This document shows, in pieces, positions 1 through 6,989 of a DNA stretch of 8,035 nt. The stretch is from Victivallaceae bacterium (lineage in GTDB: Bacteria; Verrucomicrobiota; Lentisphaeria; Victivallales; Victivallaceae). Below the pieces are notes generated by a model, which saw nothing but the letters and a program-made list of their open reading frames with translations, was not told the origin of the DNA and made no database searches. Position numbers and translations under genes: made by a program. The stretch lies in NCBI GenBank assembly GCA_028717165.1, contig JAQUOK010000116.1, positions 1 to 8,035 on the forward strand, in the 5' to 3' direction. How positions within the stretch are numbered: the stretch's first letter is position 1; the number at the start of each line of letters is the position of its first letter.

Positions 1-548
1 GCATCATGATCAACTGCCGCCGGCAGCTTAAAACAGTTTTCAAGATATTCCCGGCAAGGGACTTCAGTCAGCCCGGGAAGAATAACTGCCGCCTGAACCA
101 GGCGCCCGGCGTTATGGTCAACTTCCCCCGGTAAAGCCAGGCCGATCCCCGATATGGAAATACCGTCCTTATTTGCAGAAATCAGAATTTTTCTTACCGC
201 CTCCCTCAGGGCTTCGAGGAATACCTCACGATCCCCGCCCCACTGTAAAGCCATCTCCGAACAGGAAACAACTTTTCCGCCGGAGGCAACCACAGCTCCG
301 CGCACCCCGCCGCTTACCACATGTATTCCAAGGACATAAAACGCCTCAGGATTCACGCTGAGCAGTTCCTTTGCCCGGCCTTTGGGCAGAATATCTTTTC
401 CACGAGAACAAACCAGATTCTGTTCCAGCAGTTTATTCGTTATCCTGGTTACCGTCGCCGGGCGTTTTCCGTATTTAGTCGAAATATCTTTTCTGGAAAT
501 CGGCCCGGCCCGGAGGATTATATCGTAAATCACCTGTTTTTCACTCAT
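1..548 (-). CDS. ROK-family (NagC/XylR-type) transcriptional regulator, C-terminus beyond window edge
   Basis: The first 182 residues of a gene that runs off the window at position 1. Residues 1-65 look like a winged helix-turn-helix: an opening helix (MSEKQVIYDIILRAGPISRK), then a recognition-helix region around residues 28-45 (KRPATVTRITNKLLEQNLV). From about residue 70 the start of a ROK sugar-kinase-like domain follows (FYVLGIHVVSGGVRGAVV), and GIGLALPGEV at residues 134-143 matches the ROK core. Full-length ROK repressors are about 380-400 aa, so roughly half is missing. In this family the ROK domain senses a sugar or sugar phosphate and the N-terminus binds an AT-rich palindrome. A perfect palindrome lies just upstream and overlaps the promoter, which suggests autoregulation. 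The ATG at 546-548 is preceded by AGGA about nine bases away. The ligand cannot be told from the sequence. Function as a regulator rather than a kinase is inferred from the HTH and the lack of a DxGxT phosphate-binding motif. Confidence 0.88.
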   Translation of the reverse strand, partial: MSEKQVIYDIILRAGPISRKDISTKYGKRPATVTRITNKLLEQNLVCSRGKDILPKGRAKELLSVNPEAFYVLGIHVVSGGVRGAVVASGGKVVSCSEMALQWGGDREVFLEALREAVRKILISANKDGISISGIGLALPGEVDHNAGRLVQAAVILPGLTEVPCREYLENCFKLPAAVDHD

Positions 549-575
549 TCCGCATCCTGTATTTTTAATTCCAAC

Positions 576-602
576 ATTTAATTACTATAATGGTAATTAA
601 AT
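576..602. promoter_or_regulatory. Perfect inverted repeat, probable ROK operator
   Basis: ATTTAATTAC (576-585) and GTAATTAAAT (593-602) are exact inverted repeats of 10 bases separated by 7 bases (TATAATG). AT-rich palindromes with a short central spacer are the known site type of NagC/Mlc/XylR-like ROK proteins. The site sits 28 bases before the ROK start codon and covers the predicted -10 box and spacer, so binding would block transcription of the ROK gene. The binding protein is inferred from position; no second copy was seen in the window. Confidence 0.65.
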
Positions 603-612
603 ATAAATACAA
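584..612 (-). promoter_or_regulatory. Predicted sigma-70-type promoter of the ROK gene
   Basis: Read on the minus strand, TTGTAT (607-612) and TATAGT (584-589) are separated by 17 bases, which is the ideal spacing. The -10 box and most of the spacer lie inside the inverted repeat at 576-602. Transcription would start about 30 bases before the ATG. Confidence 0.5.
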
Positions 613-649
613 ACATTCCACAAGAATATTTTACTTTTTTTTAACCAGG

Positions 650-1423
650 CTATTCTTCCTCGGGTTCCTTGAAGATCGGCGGGAAAAATTCTTCATCATC
701 AATGTCCACATTCAGTTTGTACATGATGATTTCGTAACGTTTCCTGCTGTCGCCGACAATTTCGGTGGTCTGTTCAGGAATGATGACGCCGTCATAAATC
801 CCGTAGCGGTCGATAACTGAAGTCACCTGAGGAGGAATTTCTATACGTTTGGTGAGAAAATTATTCATGCCGACATAAACTACAAACGGGGGCTGGTCCT
901 TGAATTTAGAGTTGCAGATAAGCTTATAATACGGCCGGCCGTCAAGTTCGGTCTCAAAAAGTTTCACTTCCTTAAAAATGTTCTGATAAGTGTTGTCCGG
1001 GCGGCCGAGAGCAAAAAGAACTTTCATTTTCTCCAGTTGTTCGCCCTGGAGCAGGACTCTTTTCCTGTCATTATAATAAACTATCCAGGCATTTTTGCCG
1101 TTGAAAATAATCGAAGTAGTCGGATGATTATCTTCCATGGTAGTCATTTTCAGTTTATCGGGGCGTTTGTATTTTACTTCAACGATATAGTTTTTTTCGT
1201 CTTCCCAGTCTTTTTCAACCATCAGCATTTGTTTCTGGACATACGATTTCGACTCCCGGTAAAGCCCTTCGGGATCCATTGCCTTCCGCATTTTGTTCTC
1301 CAGTATCGCCAGGGAAATATTGGCGGGACGCTCCTCCGGAGCAGACGGTAATACCTGACAGCCGCTGAACAGCCCGGCACAGGCCGCACATGTCAATAAA
1401 ACCGTTATCCTGAAGATTTTCAT
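650..1423 (-). CDS. LolA-like outer-membrane lipoprotein-sorting-type protein, predicted lipoprotein
   Basis: A 257-aa protein with a lipoprotein signal peptide: charged start MKIFR, hydrophobic stretch to residue 20, then a lipobox ending in SGC with Cys22 as the probable lipidated residue. Gln at +2, not Asp, favours the outer membrane by the E. coli sorting rule. The rest looks like the LolA/LolB half-barrel. Residues 77-95 (KNYIVEVKYKRPDKLKMTT), 105-126 (with FNGKNAWIVYYND) and 165-195 (YYKLICNSK, then a YVGMNNFLTKRIEI strand) follow the alternating pattern of that fold, which binds lipids or lipoproteins. Unlike soluble periplasmic LolA it carries its own lipid anchor. The C-terminus is acidic (IDDEEFF, then EPEEE). 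It lies 85 bases after the glycoside-hydrolase-like gene on the same strand, with a possible promoter of its own. A fold-level assignment is reasonable; the exact role is unknown. Confidence 0.65.
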   Translation of the reverse strand: MKIFRITVLLTCAACAGLFSGCQVLPSAPEERPANISLAILENKMRKAMDPEGLYRESKSYVQKQMLMVEKDWEDEKNYIVEVKYKRPDKLKMTTMEDNHPTTSIIFNGKNAWIVYYNDRKRVLLQGEQLEKMKVLFALGRPDNTYQNIFKEVKLFETELDGRPYYKLICNSKFKDQPPFVVYVGMNNFLTKRIEIPPQVTSVIDRYGIYDGVIIPEQTTEIVGDSRKRYEIIMYKLNVDIDDEEFFPPIFKEPEEE

Positions 1424-1452
1424 AACAAGTTTCCCGTTTTTTACTTTGCGTT

Positions 1453-1481
1453 AAGATAATAAGAACAAATGTAAAATACAA
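1453..1481 (-). promoter_or_regulatory. Possible promoter of the LolA-like gene
   Basis: On the minus strand TTGTAT (1476-1481) and TATCTT (1453-1458) are 17 bases apart, within the 85-base gap before the LolA-like gene. The -35 box is the same hexamer as that of the ROK gene. The -10 box matches the consensus at only four of six positions, and no terminator is visible after the upstream gene, so read-through is equally possible. Confidence 0.35.
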
Positions 1482-1508
1482 GCCGATTAGCAAAAATGGT
1501 CAGTTCGT

Positions 1509-3656
1509 TTACAATTTCAGCATGGTACTGTAAGTATTAAGCTCATATTCGAGCACCTGCCGGGCATGGCGAATCTTCCATTCCAGATGTTTCCGGTCGG
1601 TCATATATTCCATGCTCGGTTCCCAGCCGAGGCGGGAATCCGCCTCCACCCATGGGATAAGTTTCTCGGCATTGCTTATTTCCTCTTTCAATAGTGCTTC
1701 TATTTTATCAACAATGGCCAAAGCCGTCTCAACATCGCTTTCAAGCAGGAGTTTCTGATTCAGCAGCCACCACTGTTTGCAATGCAGGGCGGTAATCAGC
1801 GCGGCAAGGATGAATTTGCCGAGCCCGAGCATTTTTCCGGCTTTCAGCTTTTTCTTATCCGGCGTGAGTTCCAGGGCTTTTTCAAGCTCGTCAATACCGT
1901 TTTGCCATATAGCTGCGGCTTTCTTTAAAGCTTTTATTTCAACCGGGTAGCGAACGGCTCCGGGGGACTGCTGTTCGTTCTCGAAAGGATGATAAAAGGT
2001 TTTGACGATAGCACTGCCGGAATGGGCATATTCCGCGCTCGGAACATTTATTGTCTGAGACCTGAATGTCCGGGTAATATCCGGGTGAAAGATAAACGGA
2101 TAAGATGCGCCGATCCGCAACGGCCCGTACTGGTCTTCATTCGCAACCGGGACAAAATTCATCGCCTCACTCCATAAATCCCAGGCCTTTACCGCATGCG
2201 GAGCGGCGGCTTTGCCGAAATCCCTGACCGCTATCCGCTTCAGTATTTCAGTTGCGTCCGGCGCCGGCGACCAGTAGCGCCATTTACTGAGTTCGCCGAT
2301 CACCGAAGGCGTAAAACCGTAATGGTGCGATTCCATCAGGCCGCAAAGCCCCCAGTCATCATGGGCTTTCAGTACCGCGTCATGCCGTTTGGTCCACTGC
2401 TGAGGAACCGGAATATACGGAACCGTCCCGAAATCCCAGGTCATGCCGCCGGTGTTGGTCATGGCATAGAGACGGATATTCTTCTTCTTCGCAGCGGCGG
2501 CTTCACTGGCAAAATATTTGCCCGGCCCCGGAAAGGTTATCGAATAATCCATTACCGGCTTTACCGCGCCGTTGGTACGAATCTGTTCGAACATCTCGAA
2601 AGTAACCTGAAGCGTAATGTCTTCCGGCAATGAATTTATCAGCGCCAGGCGGTTTTTTTCGGGAGTGCAGCCCCAATTGTAAGTCCAGAAAACTATTTCC
2701 GCTTCCGGGCTGTATTTCCTGACGGACGCTTTTATCATCTCCAGCCATTCCGGATAATCATAGCACGGCCACCAGCCGGGACTGGGCTTGACCGGACGAA
2801 TCCCTTCGTCCTGCGCAGTCTGTAGTTTACCTGTGGTATTTGCCGTATCCTTACTGGGAAATTCGCAGGATTCGCCCACCAGGATCACGCCTTTTGCCCG
2901 CGGACACGCCGCAAAAAGTCTGCCGTAAGCGCCGTCGTAATATTCCGCCGCGTCCTTCTCGGACGGATGTTTGGAGCTTTTCAGGTAACTGTAAAGGTAT
3001 ACGTCGATCCCGTATTTCGCCGCCCGGTCGATCAGGTCATTAAAATCCATATAACCGACAGTAGTCAGGTCAGGCCCCTCGGCAAAAACCAGTATCGCGT
3101 CCATTCCGGCATGGGCGATAGCGTTCAGGTGTGCGTCCGGGAACTCATCTATTCCCCAGCCGGAATGGGTCATGCGTGGCGAGAACAGAGACTCGCGCAT
3201 GATTTCGCCCTTTTCCAATACCGGCGCCTCCTTAAGGTTCATCAGGTCTTCGATATAATATGCTCCCTGTGCCAAACCGCGATCATCCGAACCGCAAAGA
3301 ACTATATTATCCTTATTCACCTGCAACCAGTAACTTTTCGCCGCCGGCAGTTTTCCGGCAAAGCCCGGCAGTTCCCGGACAGTTCCCAGAACTATCGATT
3401 TCTTTTCTCCGGCATGCTTTGCGATGTCCTCAATTTTGCAAAGCATGACGGAAATATTCATACTGGTGAAGAAATAGTCCTGCAAATCCTTCACTGTCGT
3501 TTCAAGCAGTTCTGAAGCGGCCGCATCAATCAGAATTTTCCAGCCGTTCTCAACCGTCAACTCATTACCGGAAGCCGTTACGGAAAAATCCCGGCGGTCT
3601 TTCCGGTGTACCTGGTCCAGATCTTTCCTGAATTCATAAGGGCGTTCTTTGCGCAT
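1509..3656 (-). CDS. Putative glycoside hydrolase with GH20/GH67-like N-terminal domain and TIM-barrel-like core
   Basis: A 715-aa protein without a signal peptide, so probably cytoplasmic. Residues 30-150 resemble the alpha/beta domain that precedes the barrel in GH20 and GH67 enzymes: ENGWKILIDAAASELL, a SIVLGTVRELP strand, and DDRGLAQGAYYIEDLMN. From about residue 155 (SPRMTHSGWGIDEFPDAHLN) to about 465 alternating strands and helices suggest a TIM barrel. Candidate active-site segments are GESCEF (261-266, Glu262 and Glu265), FWTYNWG (323-329), MTNTGGMTWDFG (399-410) and MESHHYGF (441-448, Glu442). The rest is largely helical. The HxGxDE acid motif of true GH20 hexosaminidases is absent, so the substrate cannot be named. 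The ATG at 3654-3656 has AGGGA eight bases before it, and that site overlaps the stop of the upstream gene ten bases away, which suggests translational coupling. An uncharacterised sugar-cleaving enzyme is the best reading. Confidence 0.6.
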   Translation of the reverse strand: MRKERPYEFRKDLDQVHRKDRRDFSVTASGNELTVENGWKILIDAAASELLETTVKDLQDYFFTSMNISVMLCKIEDIAKHAGEKKSIVLGTVRELPGFAGKLPAAKSYWLQVNKDNIVLCGSDDRGLAQGAYYIEDLMNLKEAPVLEKGEIMRESLFSPRMTHSGWGIDEFPDAHLNAIAHAGMDAILVFAEGPDLTTVGYMDFNDLIDRAAKYGIDVYLYSYLKSSKHPSEKDAAEYYDGAYGRLFAACPRAKGVILVGESCEFPSKDTANTTGKLQTAQDEGIRPVKPSPGWWPCYDYPEWLEMIKASVRKYSPEAEIVFWTYNWGCTPEKNRLALINSLPEDITLQVTFEMFEQIRTNGAVKPVMDYSITFPGPGKYFASEAAAAKKKNIRLYAMTNTGGMTWDFGTVPYIPVPQQWTKRHDAVLKAHDDWGLCGLMESHHYGFTPSVIGELSKWRYWSPAPDATEILKRIAVRDFGKAAAPHAVKAWDLWSEAMNFVPVANEDQYGPLRIGASYPFIFHPDITRTFRSQTINVPSAEYAHSGSAIVKTFYHPFENEQQSPGAVRYPVEIKALKKAAAIWQNGIDELEKALELTPDKKKLKAGKMLGLGKFILAALITALHCKQWWLLNQKLLLESDVETALAIVDKIEALLKEEISNAEKLIPWVEADSRLGWEPSMEYMTDRKHLEWKIRHARQVLEYELNTYSTMLKL

Positions 3657-3666
3657 GATATTTTCC

Positions 3667-4605
3667 CTAATTAAAGTATTCTGTTAAAATTTCCACACTC
3701 ATAACGGCGCCCGCCTCGAATGTTTCCGGGCAGCCGCCGGCGGCTTCTATTTCCATGAACCCTCTTGTATCCGTATAAACGCTGTAGCGGACACCTTTGT
3801 CGGAAGGCAAAGCAGTCGGCGGCGCGTCAACGATATCAATATAATCCTGACCGGGAACCGGTGCAGCTGCCGTTCTGCGAATTTTCATTTTTTTTGAGGG
3901 AAGCTGCAATTCCATCCACGGGACATCGGCGCCCATACCTATCTGGTAGCGGGCCCCGCCATCGGTTTTCGTATGCCACATACCGTTTTTTACGCCACGG
4001 CATTCATCGCTGGGATCGTACATATCCCAAACCGCGCCCGCTGAAGTTTCGGGGAAAATAACTTCACAGCCGGGACAGCAGTCAAACTGCGCCAAACTCC
4101 AGGGAGTCAACAGGCACTTTTTACAGGAAAGTTTTTCAACGCCGATATATTCTATGGATTCGATAACTTTCACCGCCATCAGCCCGGAGCTTTCAACGAG
4201 CCTGACGTCACGCCTGAAAATCGTCGGAATACCCCGCCCGGAAGCGTTTATCAGATCAATTTCGGCTTCAATGAGCACGCGGGAAGCGCTTTCTTCCGCA
4301 ATTTTATATTTCGCCCCGGTAAGGCCGGGCGGAACGCGCCAGCCGCCGGTAGAGTACTCATACCCCAGACAGGTTCCTTCGGGGGCAGGCCACAGGCCGT
4401 CGCCGCCGGGGTTGAGGTATGCCGAACGGCCGGTTATGCCTTTTACCGCTTCCGGATTCACCCGGTTTACCACTTCTCCGCCGATAACGGTATACAAACG
4501 GCCTTCAAGGTCAAGCCCGGCAATTACGCCGTTTTTTTCCGTTCCGAGCAAATAACAACGCTTGCTGTTCTGTTCAAATAGTTCAATAAGTTCACGTCCT
4601 GTCAT
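3667..4605 (-). CDS. DUF4380-like protein, galactose-mutarotase-like beta-sandwich
   Basis: I do not recognise a characterised family. The protein is rich in short beta-strands and opens with a turn typical of mutarotase-like folds (NGVIAGLDLEGRLYTVIGGEVVN). It carries NPGGDGLWPAPEG about residues 65-80, followed by GWRVPPG; a GGxxxWPAPE-then-WPP pattern is what I associate with DUF4380-type proteins. A CCPGC cluster lies about residues 175-180. No signal peptide or membrane segment is seen. The position between a LacI regulator and a glycoside-hydrolase-like gene fits a role with sugars, perhaps an epimerase or carbohydrate-binding accessory. An ATG at 4618-4620 would add five residues (METKI) but has no Shine-Dalgarno. 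The ATG at 4603-4605 has GGAG nine bases upstream, so I chose it, giving 312 aa. The stop codon TAG overlaps the ribosome binding site of the next gene. Confidence 0.55.
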   Translation of the reverse strand: MTGRELIELFEQNSKRCYLLGTEKNGVIAGLDLEGRLYTVIGGEVVNRVNPEAVKGITGRSAYLNPGGDGLWPAPEGTCLGYEYSTGGWRVPPGLTGAKYKIAEESASRVLIEAEIDLINASGRGIPTIFRRDVRLVESSGLMAVKVIESIEYIGVEKLSCKKCLLTPWSLAQFDCCPGCEVIFPETSAGAVWDMYDPSDECRGVKNGMWHTKTDGGARYQIGMGADVPWMELQLPSKKMKIRRTAAAPVPGQDYIDIVDAPPTALPSDKGVRYSVYTDTRGFMEIEAAGGCPETFEAGAVMSVEILTEYFN

Positions 4606-4618
4606 TATCTTTGTCTCC

Positions 4619-4650
4619 ATTCATTCGATGTTCGATGCTCGAAATTCAAA
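4619..4650. repeat. Intergenic short repeat, copy 1, with TCGATGY heptamers
   Basis: The gap after the LacI-type gene holds TTCGATG twice in tandem followed by CTCGAA, including a small hairpin TTCGA-TGC-TCGAA. Its first 15 bases (ATTCATTCGATGTTC, 4619-4633) recur exactly at 6990-7004 in the same orientation, again between a stop codon and the next gene. It resembles short dispersed intergenic repeats, but only two copies can be seen here. Confidence 0.5.
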
Positions 4651-4653
4651 AAA

Positions 4654-5677
4654 TCATGTGCTTTCCCTGACTTCGAGACGCGGCAGCAGCCGCAGGCGAG
4701 ACAGGGAATTATTCAATTTGCGTTCATGCAGCAGATGCCGTATGGTTCTTCTGCCCAGTTCCTCATAGTCGAGAACAACCGTAGTCAACTGCGGATAGAG
4801 ATGGAGGCCGAGCGGCAGCCCGTCGCAACCGCAGACCGCAACGTCTTCCGGTATCTTCAGGCCCCGTCTCAGGAGAGCACGATAAACTCCCGCAGCCATT
4901 TCGTCAGTGGTAAAAACCGCATCGAATTCGATGCCCCGCTCCAGAACCGAATCAATGACTTCACAGGCGCCTTCAGCAGTAAAGTCGCTGCTGTAAACAA
5001 GCTCATCATCCAGCTCAAGCCCGGCAACGGTGAGCGTTTCGCGATACCCTTCAATCACTTCCTGGGTGAAAAAATGTTCGTCAAAACCGCCAAGCAGCAA
5101 TATTCGTTTTCTGCCTTTCGAAAGCAGATGGCTGACTGCCGTCCGCGCCGCCTGGACATTATCAAAAGCAAAACTTTCACAAGGTATCTCCCGTGCCGAG
5201 CTTCCCGGATCGTCCAGCAGTATCGCATCAGGTATGACCTCCAGAATGGAACGCAGATATTCCGGGTTGAACCCGCCGATAAGAACGGTTGCGGCAGCCT
5301 TCGAGTTCCGGATGTTCTCAAGCAGGGTCAGGAAATGTTCATAATCGCCGCCGCAGGTCCTGACGACACAGTCACAGCCTTCTTTGGAAAGTCCGCTTTC
5401 AATTACGGCAAGAAGTCTGGAATGGAAAATCGAGATACTTCTGCCCGTAATAGTGATAATCAGCTCTACCGTCTGCGGTATTCTGTTTCCGTCTGCCGCC
5501 GGACGCCCCCAATCTCGGACTACGGATATAGCCCAATTCCTCAGCAGTCTTGACAATAGTCCGGCGCGTATCTTCCTTGACGCAGGGATTATTGCGCAGG
5601 GCCCTGCTTACGGTCATGGCGCTGACCCCGCAGATTTCCGCAATATAAGCGATAGAAATGTCTTTGGTTTTCTTCAT
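4654..5677 (-). pseudogene. LacI-family transcriptional regulator, split by a one-base frameshift
   Basis: Two overlapping reading frames together encode one LacI-type repressor. The N-terminal frame, from the ATG at 5675-5677, gives the helix-turn-helix (IAYIAEICGVSAMTVSRALRN) and the hinge start TAEELGYIRSPRLG. The second frame gives GRPAADGNR, then the whole periplasmic-binding-protein-like sensor domain: ILLLGGFDEHFFTQEVIEGY, FDAVFTTDEMAAGVYRALL, IPEDVAVCGCDGLPL and LTTVVLDYEELGRR. The break is at five Gs on the minus strand (5516-5520). With four Gs the reading becomes SPRLGRPAADGNR and the protein is 340 aa, normal for the family. As written, the HTH frame ends at 5399. It may be a recent mutation, a sequencing error or a slippage site. 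It lies directly before the two putative carbohydrate genes, which it probably controls. A TTG at 5717-5719 would extend the N-terminus by 14 residues, but the family usually starts near this ATG. Confidence 0.85.
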
Positions 5678-5684
5678 GAAATCA

Positions 5685-5712
5685 ATTATAACATTTATTT
5701 TGTTAAAAGCAA
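5685..5712 (-). promoter_or_regulatory. Predicted promoter of the LacI-type gene, close to the start codon
   Basis: On the minus strand a perfect TATAAT (5685-5690) lies seven bases before the ATG at 5675-5677. TTGCTT (5707-5712) stands 16 bases upstream of it as a -35 box. Transcription would begin at or within a base or two of the ATG, and no Shine-Dalgarno is present, so the mRNA may be leaderless. It sits just after the trxA terminator, which supports an independent transcription unit. Confidence 0.5.
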
Positions 5713-5724
5713 CATTCAAAGCGT

Positions 5725-5762
5725 AAAAAAACGCGTAATCAAATTCAATACTGATTACGCGT
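5725..5762 (-). terminator. Rho-independent terminator of trxA
   Basis: ACGCGTAATCA (5731-5741) and TGATTACGCGT (5752-5762) form a perfect 11-bp stem with a 10-base loop. On the minus strand the stem is followed by seven Ts (5725-5731). It begins nine bases after the trxA stop codon, so it ends trxA transcription and separates it from the LacI-type gene. Confidence 0.92.
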
Positions 5763-5771
5763 ATGAAGAAC

Positions 5772-6086
5772 TTATGCGGACCTCAGAGCGTTAAGCAAAG
5801 TGGTTTTATCCCTGAGCCCGACAAAATTTTCGACGATCTTGCCGTCTTTCATAATGAACAAAGCCGGAATGCTCCGGACGCCGAATTTGGCGGCCAGATC
5901 CTGCTCTTCCTCAATATTGACTTTGGCGATTACCGCGGCATCACCTATTTCCGCGGCAACCTGATCCAGGATCGGACCCAGCATCCGGCAGGGGCCGCAC
6001 CAGGTGGCCCAGAAATCAACTAATACCAAACCTTTTGAGGTTATTTCTTCGAAATTATCGCTGGTCAGATGTTTTACTTCACTCAT
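5772..6086 (-). CDS. trxA: Thioredoxin
   Basis: A 104-aa protein of the usual thioredoxin length, cytoplasmic and without a signal peptide. It reduces protein disulfides using electrons from thioredoxin reductase. The active site WCGPC spans residues 29-33 (Cys30 and Cys33) within VDFWATWCGPCRMLGPILD. The cis-proline is Pro74 in RSIPALFIM, and the buried Asp of VDFWA is present. The closing segment DGKIVENFVGLRDKTTLLNAL matches the last strands and helix. The ATG at 6084-6086 has AGGGA about eight bases upstream. It has its own promoter overlapping the end of trpA and a strong terminator, so it can be expressed alone, although no terminator separates it from trpA. Confidence 0.97.
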   Translation of the reverse strand: MSEVKHLTSDNFEEITSKGLVLVDFWATWCGPCRMLGPILDQVAAEIGDAAVIAKVNIEEEQDLAAKFGVRSIPALFIMKDGKIVENFVGLRDKTTLLNALRSA

Positions 6087-6122
6087 AATCGTTTTCCCTT
6101 GTAAATTTTGCGTTGTTTAGAA

Positions 6123-6151
6123 AACATAACCGTTTTATCGGGGTATGTCAA
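6123..6151 (-). promoter_or_regulatory. Sigma-70-type promoter of trxA
   Basis: On the minus strand a perfect TTGACA (6146-6151) and TATGTT (6123-6128) are 17 bases apart, about 40 bases before the trxA start. The -35 box overlaps the TGA stop of trpA (6148-6150). This is the best promoter in the window. Confidence 0.72.
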
Positions 6152-6948
6152 CAGGATTTCAGAACTTTTGCTATATTTGAAGTCAATTCGACCGCTTCGG
6201 CAATGCCTTTTTCGATGTCGTCACACTCGTTTATTCTTTTCATGACCGCACTGCCGACGATAATTCCGTCGGAAAATCCGGCCAGGTCTTTCGCCTTTTC
6301 CGGGGAATCTATACCAAAACCGGCAACTACCGGAACCGGGCTTGCCGCCCGGATTTTTTTCATCCGTTTTTCCAACTCGATATCAAAATCCGTACCGCCC
6401 CCGGTAACCCCCTTGGAGGTGATGCTGTAAACAAAACCGGTCGCGTCGCTGACGATCTTAACAGCGCGTTCAAGCGGTGTAGTCGGCGCGATGAAGGGGA
6501 TCAGGCATAAACCGTTTTTGTCCAGCTCCGGCAGGACCTCGTCCCGGTGCTCGTACGGCAGATCGATCGCCAGCAGCCCGTCAATGCCCGCTGCCGCCGC
6601 GTCCGCCGCCAGTTTTTCAACGCCGTAAGCCAGGATAACGTTGTAATAGGAAAATAAGATCATCGGGGTTTCGCCGGATTTGCGGAGCCGGGCGGCTTTT
6701 TCCAGTACTCCCGGCAAAGTCGTGCCCGAGGCTAAAGCCCGGCGGCCGGATTCCTGGATCACCGCGCCATCCGCCATCGGGTCGGAAAACGGCACGCCCA
6801 GTTCAATAATATCCGCGCCAGCAGCAATCAGGTCCCTGACCAGGCGTTCACTGCTGTCCAGGTCCGGACAGCCCATCGTCACATATATAACCAGCGCGTT
6901 GCGTTTTTCCGCCCGGCACTTTTCAAAAGTTTTTCTTATCCTGTTCAT
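6148..6948 (-). CDS. trpA: Tryptophan synthase alpha subunit
   Basis: A 266-aa TIM barrel that splits indole-3-glycerol phosphate into indole and glyceraldehyde 3-phosphate. Indole is then channelled to the beta subunit TrpB. The signature IELGVPFSDPMADGAVIQ holds both catalytic residues, the Glu of IELG and the Asp of MADG, equivalent to E. coli Glu49 and Asp60. The substrate loop region SITSKGVTGGG and the phosphate-binding VAGFGI and GIIVGSAV segments are present, and length is normal. I chose the ATG at 6946-6948, which has GAG seven bases upstream. A TTG four codons earlier (6958-6960) lies in that ribosome binding site and would add only MRKN. trpB normally lies directly before trpA, but here the upstream neighbour is a defence gene pair on the same strand. 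No clear promoter is seen in the gap. Confidence 0.96.
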   Translation of the reverse strand: MNRIRKTFEKCRAEKRNALVIYVTMGCPDLDSSERLVRDLIAAGADIIELGVPFSDPMADGAVIQESGRRALASGTTLPGVLEKAARLRKSGETPMILFSYYNVILAYGVEKLAADAAAAGIDGLLAIDLPYEHRDEVLPELDKNGLCLIPFIAPTTPLERAVKIVSDATGFVYSITSKGVTGGGTDFDIELEKRMKKIRAASPVPVVAGFGIDSPEKAKDLAGFSDGIIVGSAVMKRINECDDIEKGIAEAVELTSNIAKVLKSC

Positions 6949-6989
6949 ATTTTTTCTCAAGGGTTAAGTTTTAAAATTCAAGAATTCTA

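Noticed and set aside
622..657. AAGAATA and TATTCTT as a terminator for the LolA-like gene
   Set aside because: The stem is only 7 A/T-rich pairs with a 22-base loop, it includes the stop codon, and no T-run follows it.
2967..3515. A 182-codon plus-strand open frame inside the hydrolase gene
   Set aside because: It is wholly antisense to the 715-aa gene and its protein has no recognisable motif.
4726..5553. A 275-codon open frame on the plus strand opposite the LacI-type gene
   Set aside because: It lies antisense to a clear LacI sensor domain, has no recognisable domain, and is a by-product of codon bias on the coding strand.
4654..5556. A stand-alone 300-aa sensor protein starting at a TTG at 5554-5556
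   Set aside because: Its first residues (MSRLLRNWAISVVRDW) are out-of-frame HTH-coding sequence, and the frames join into a normal LacI protein.
5701..5713. TTGTTAAAAGCAA as a LacI operator
   Set aside because: The arms are only 5 bases with a mismatch and the central CG usual for LacI-family sites is absent.
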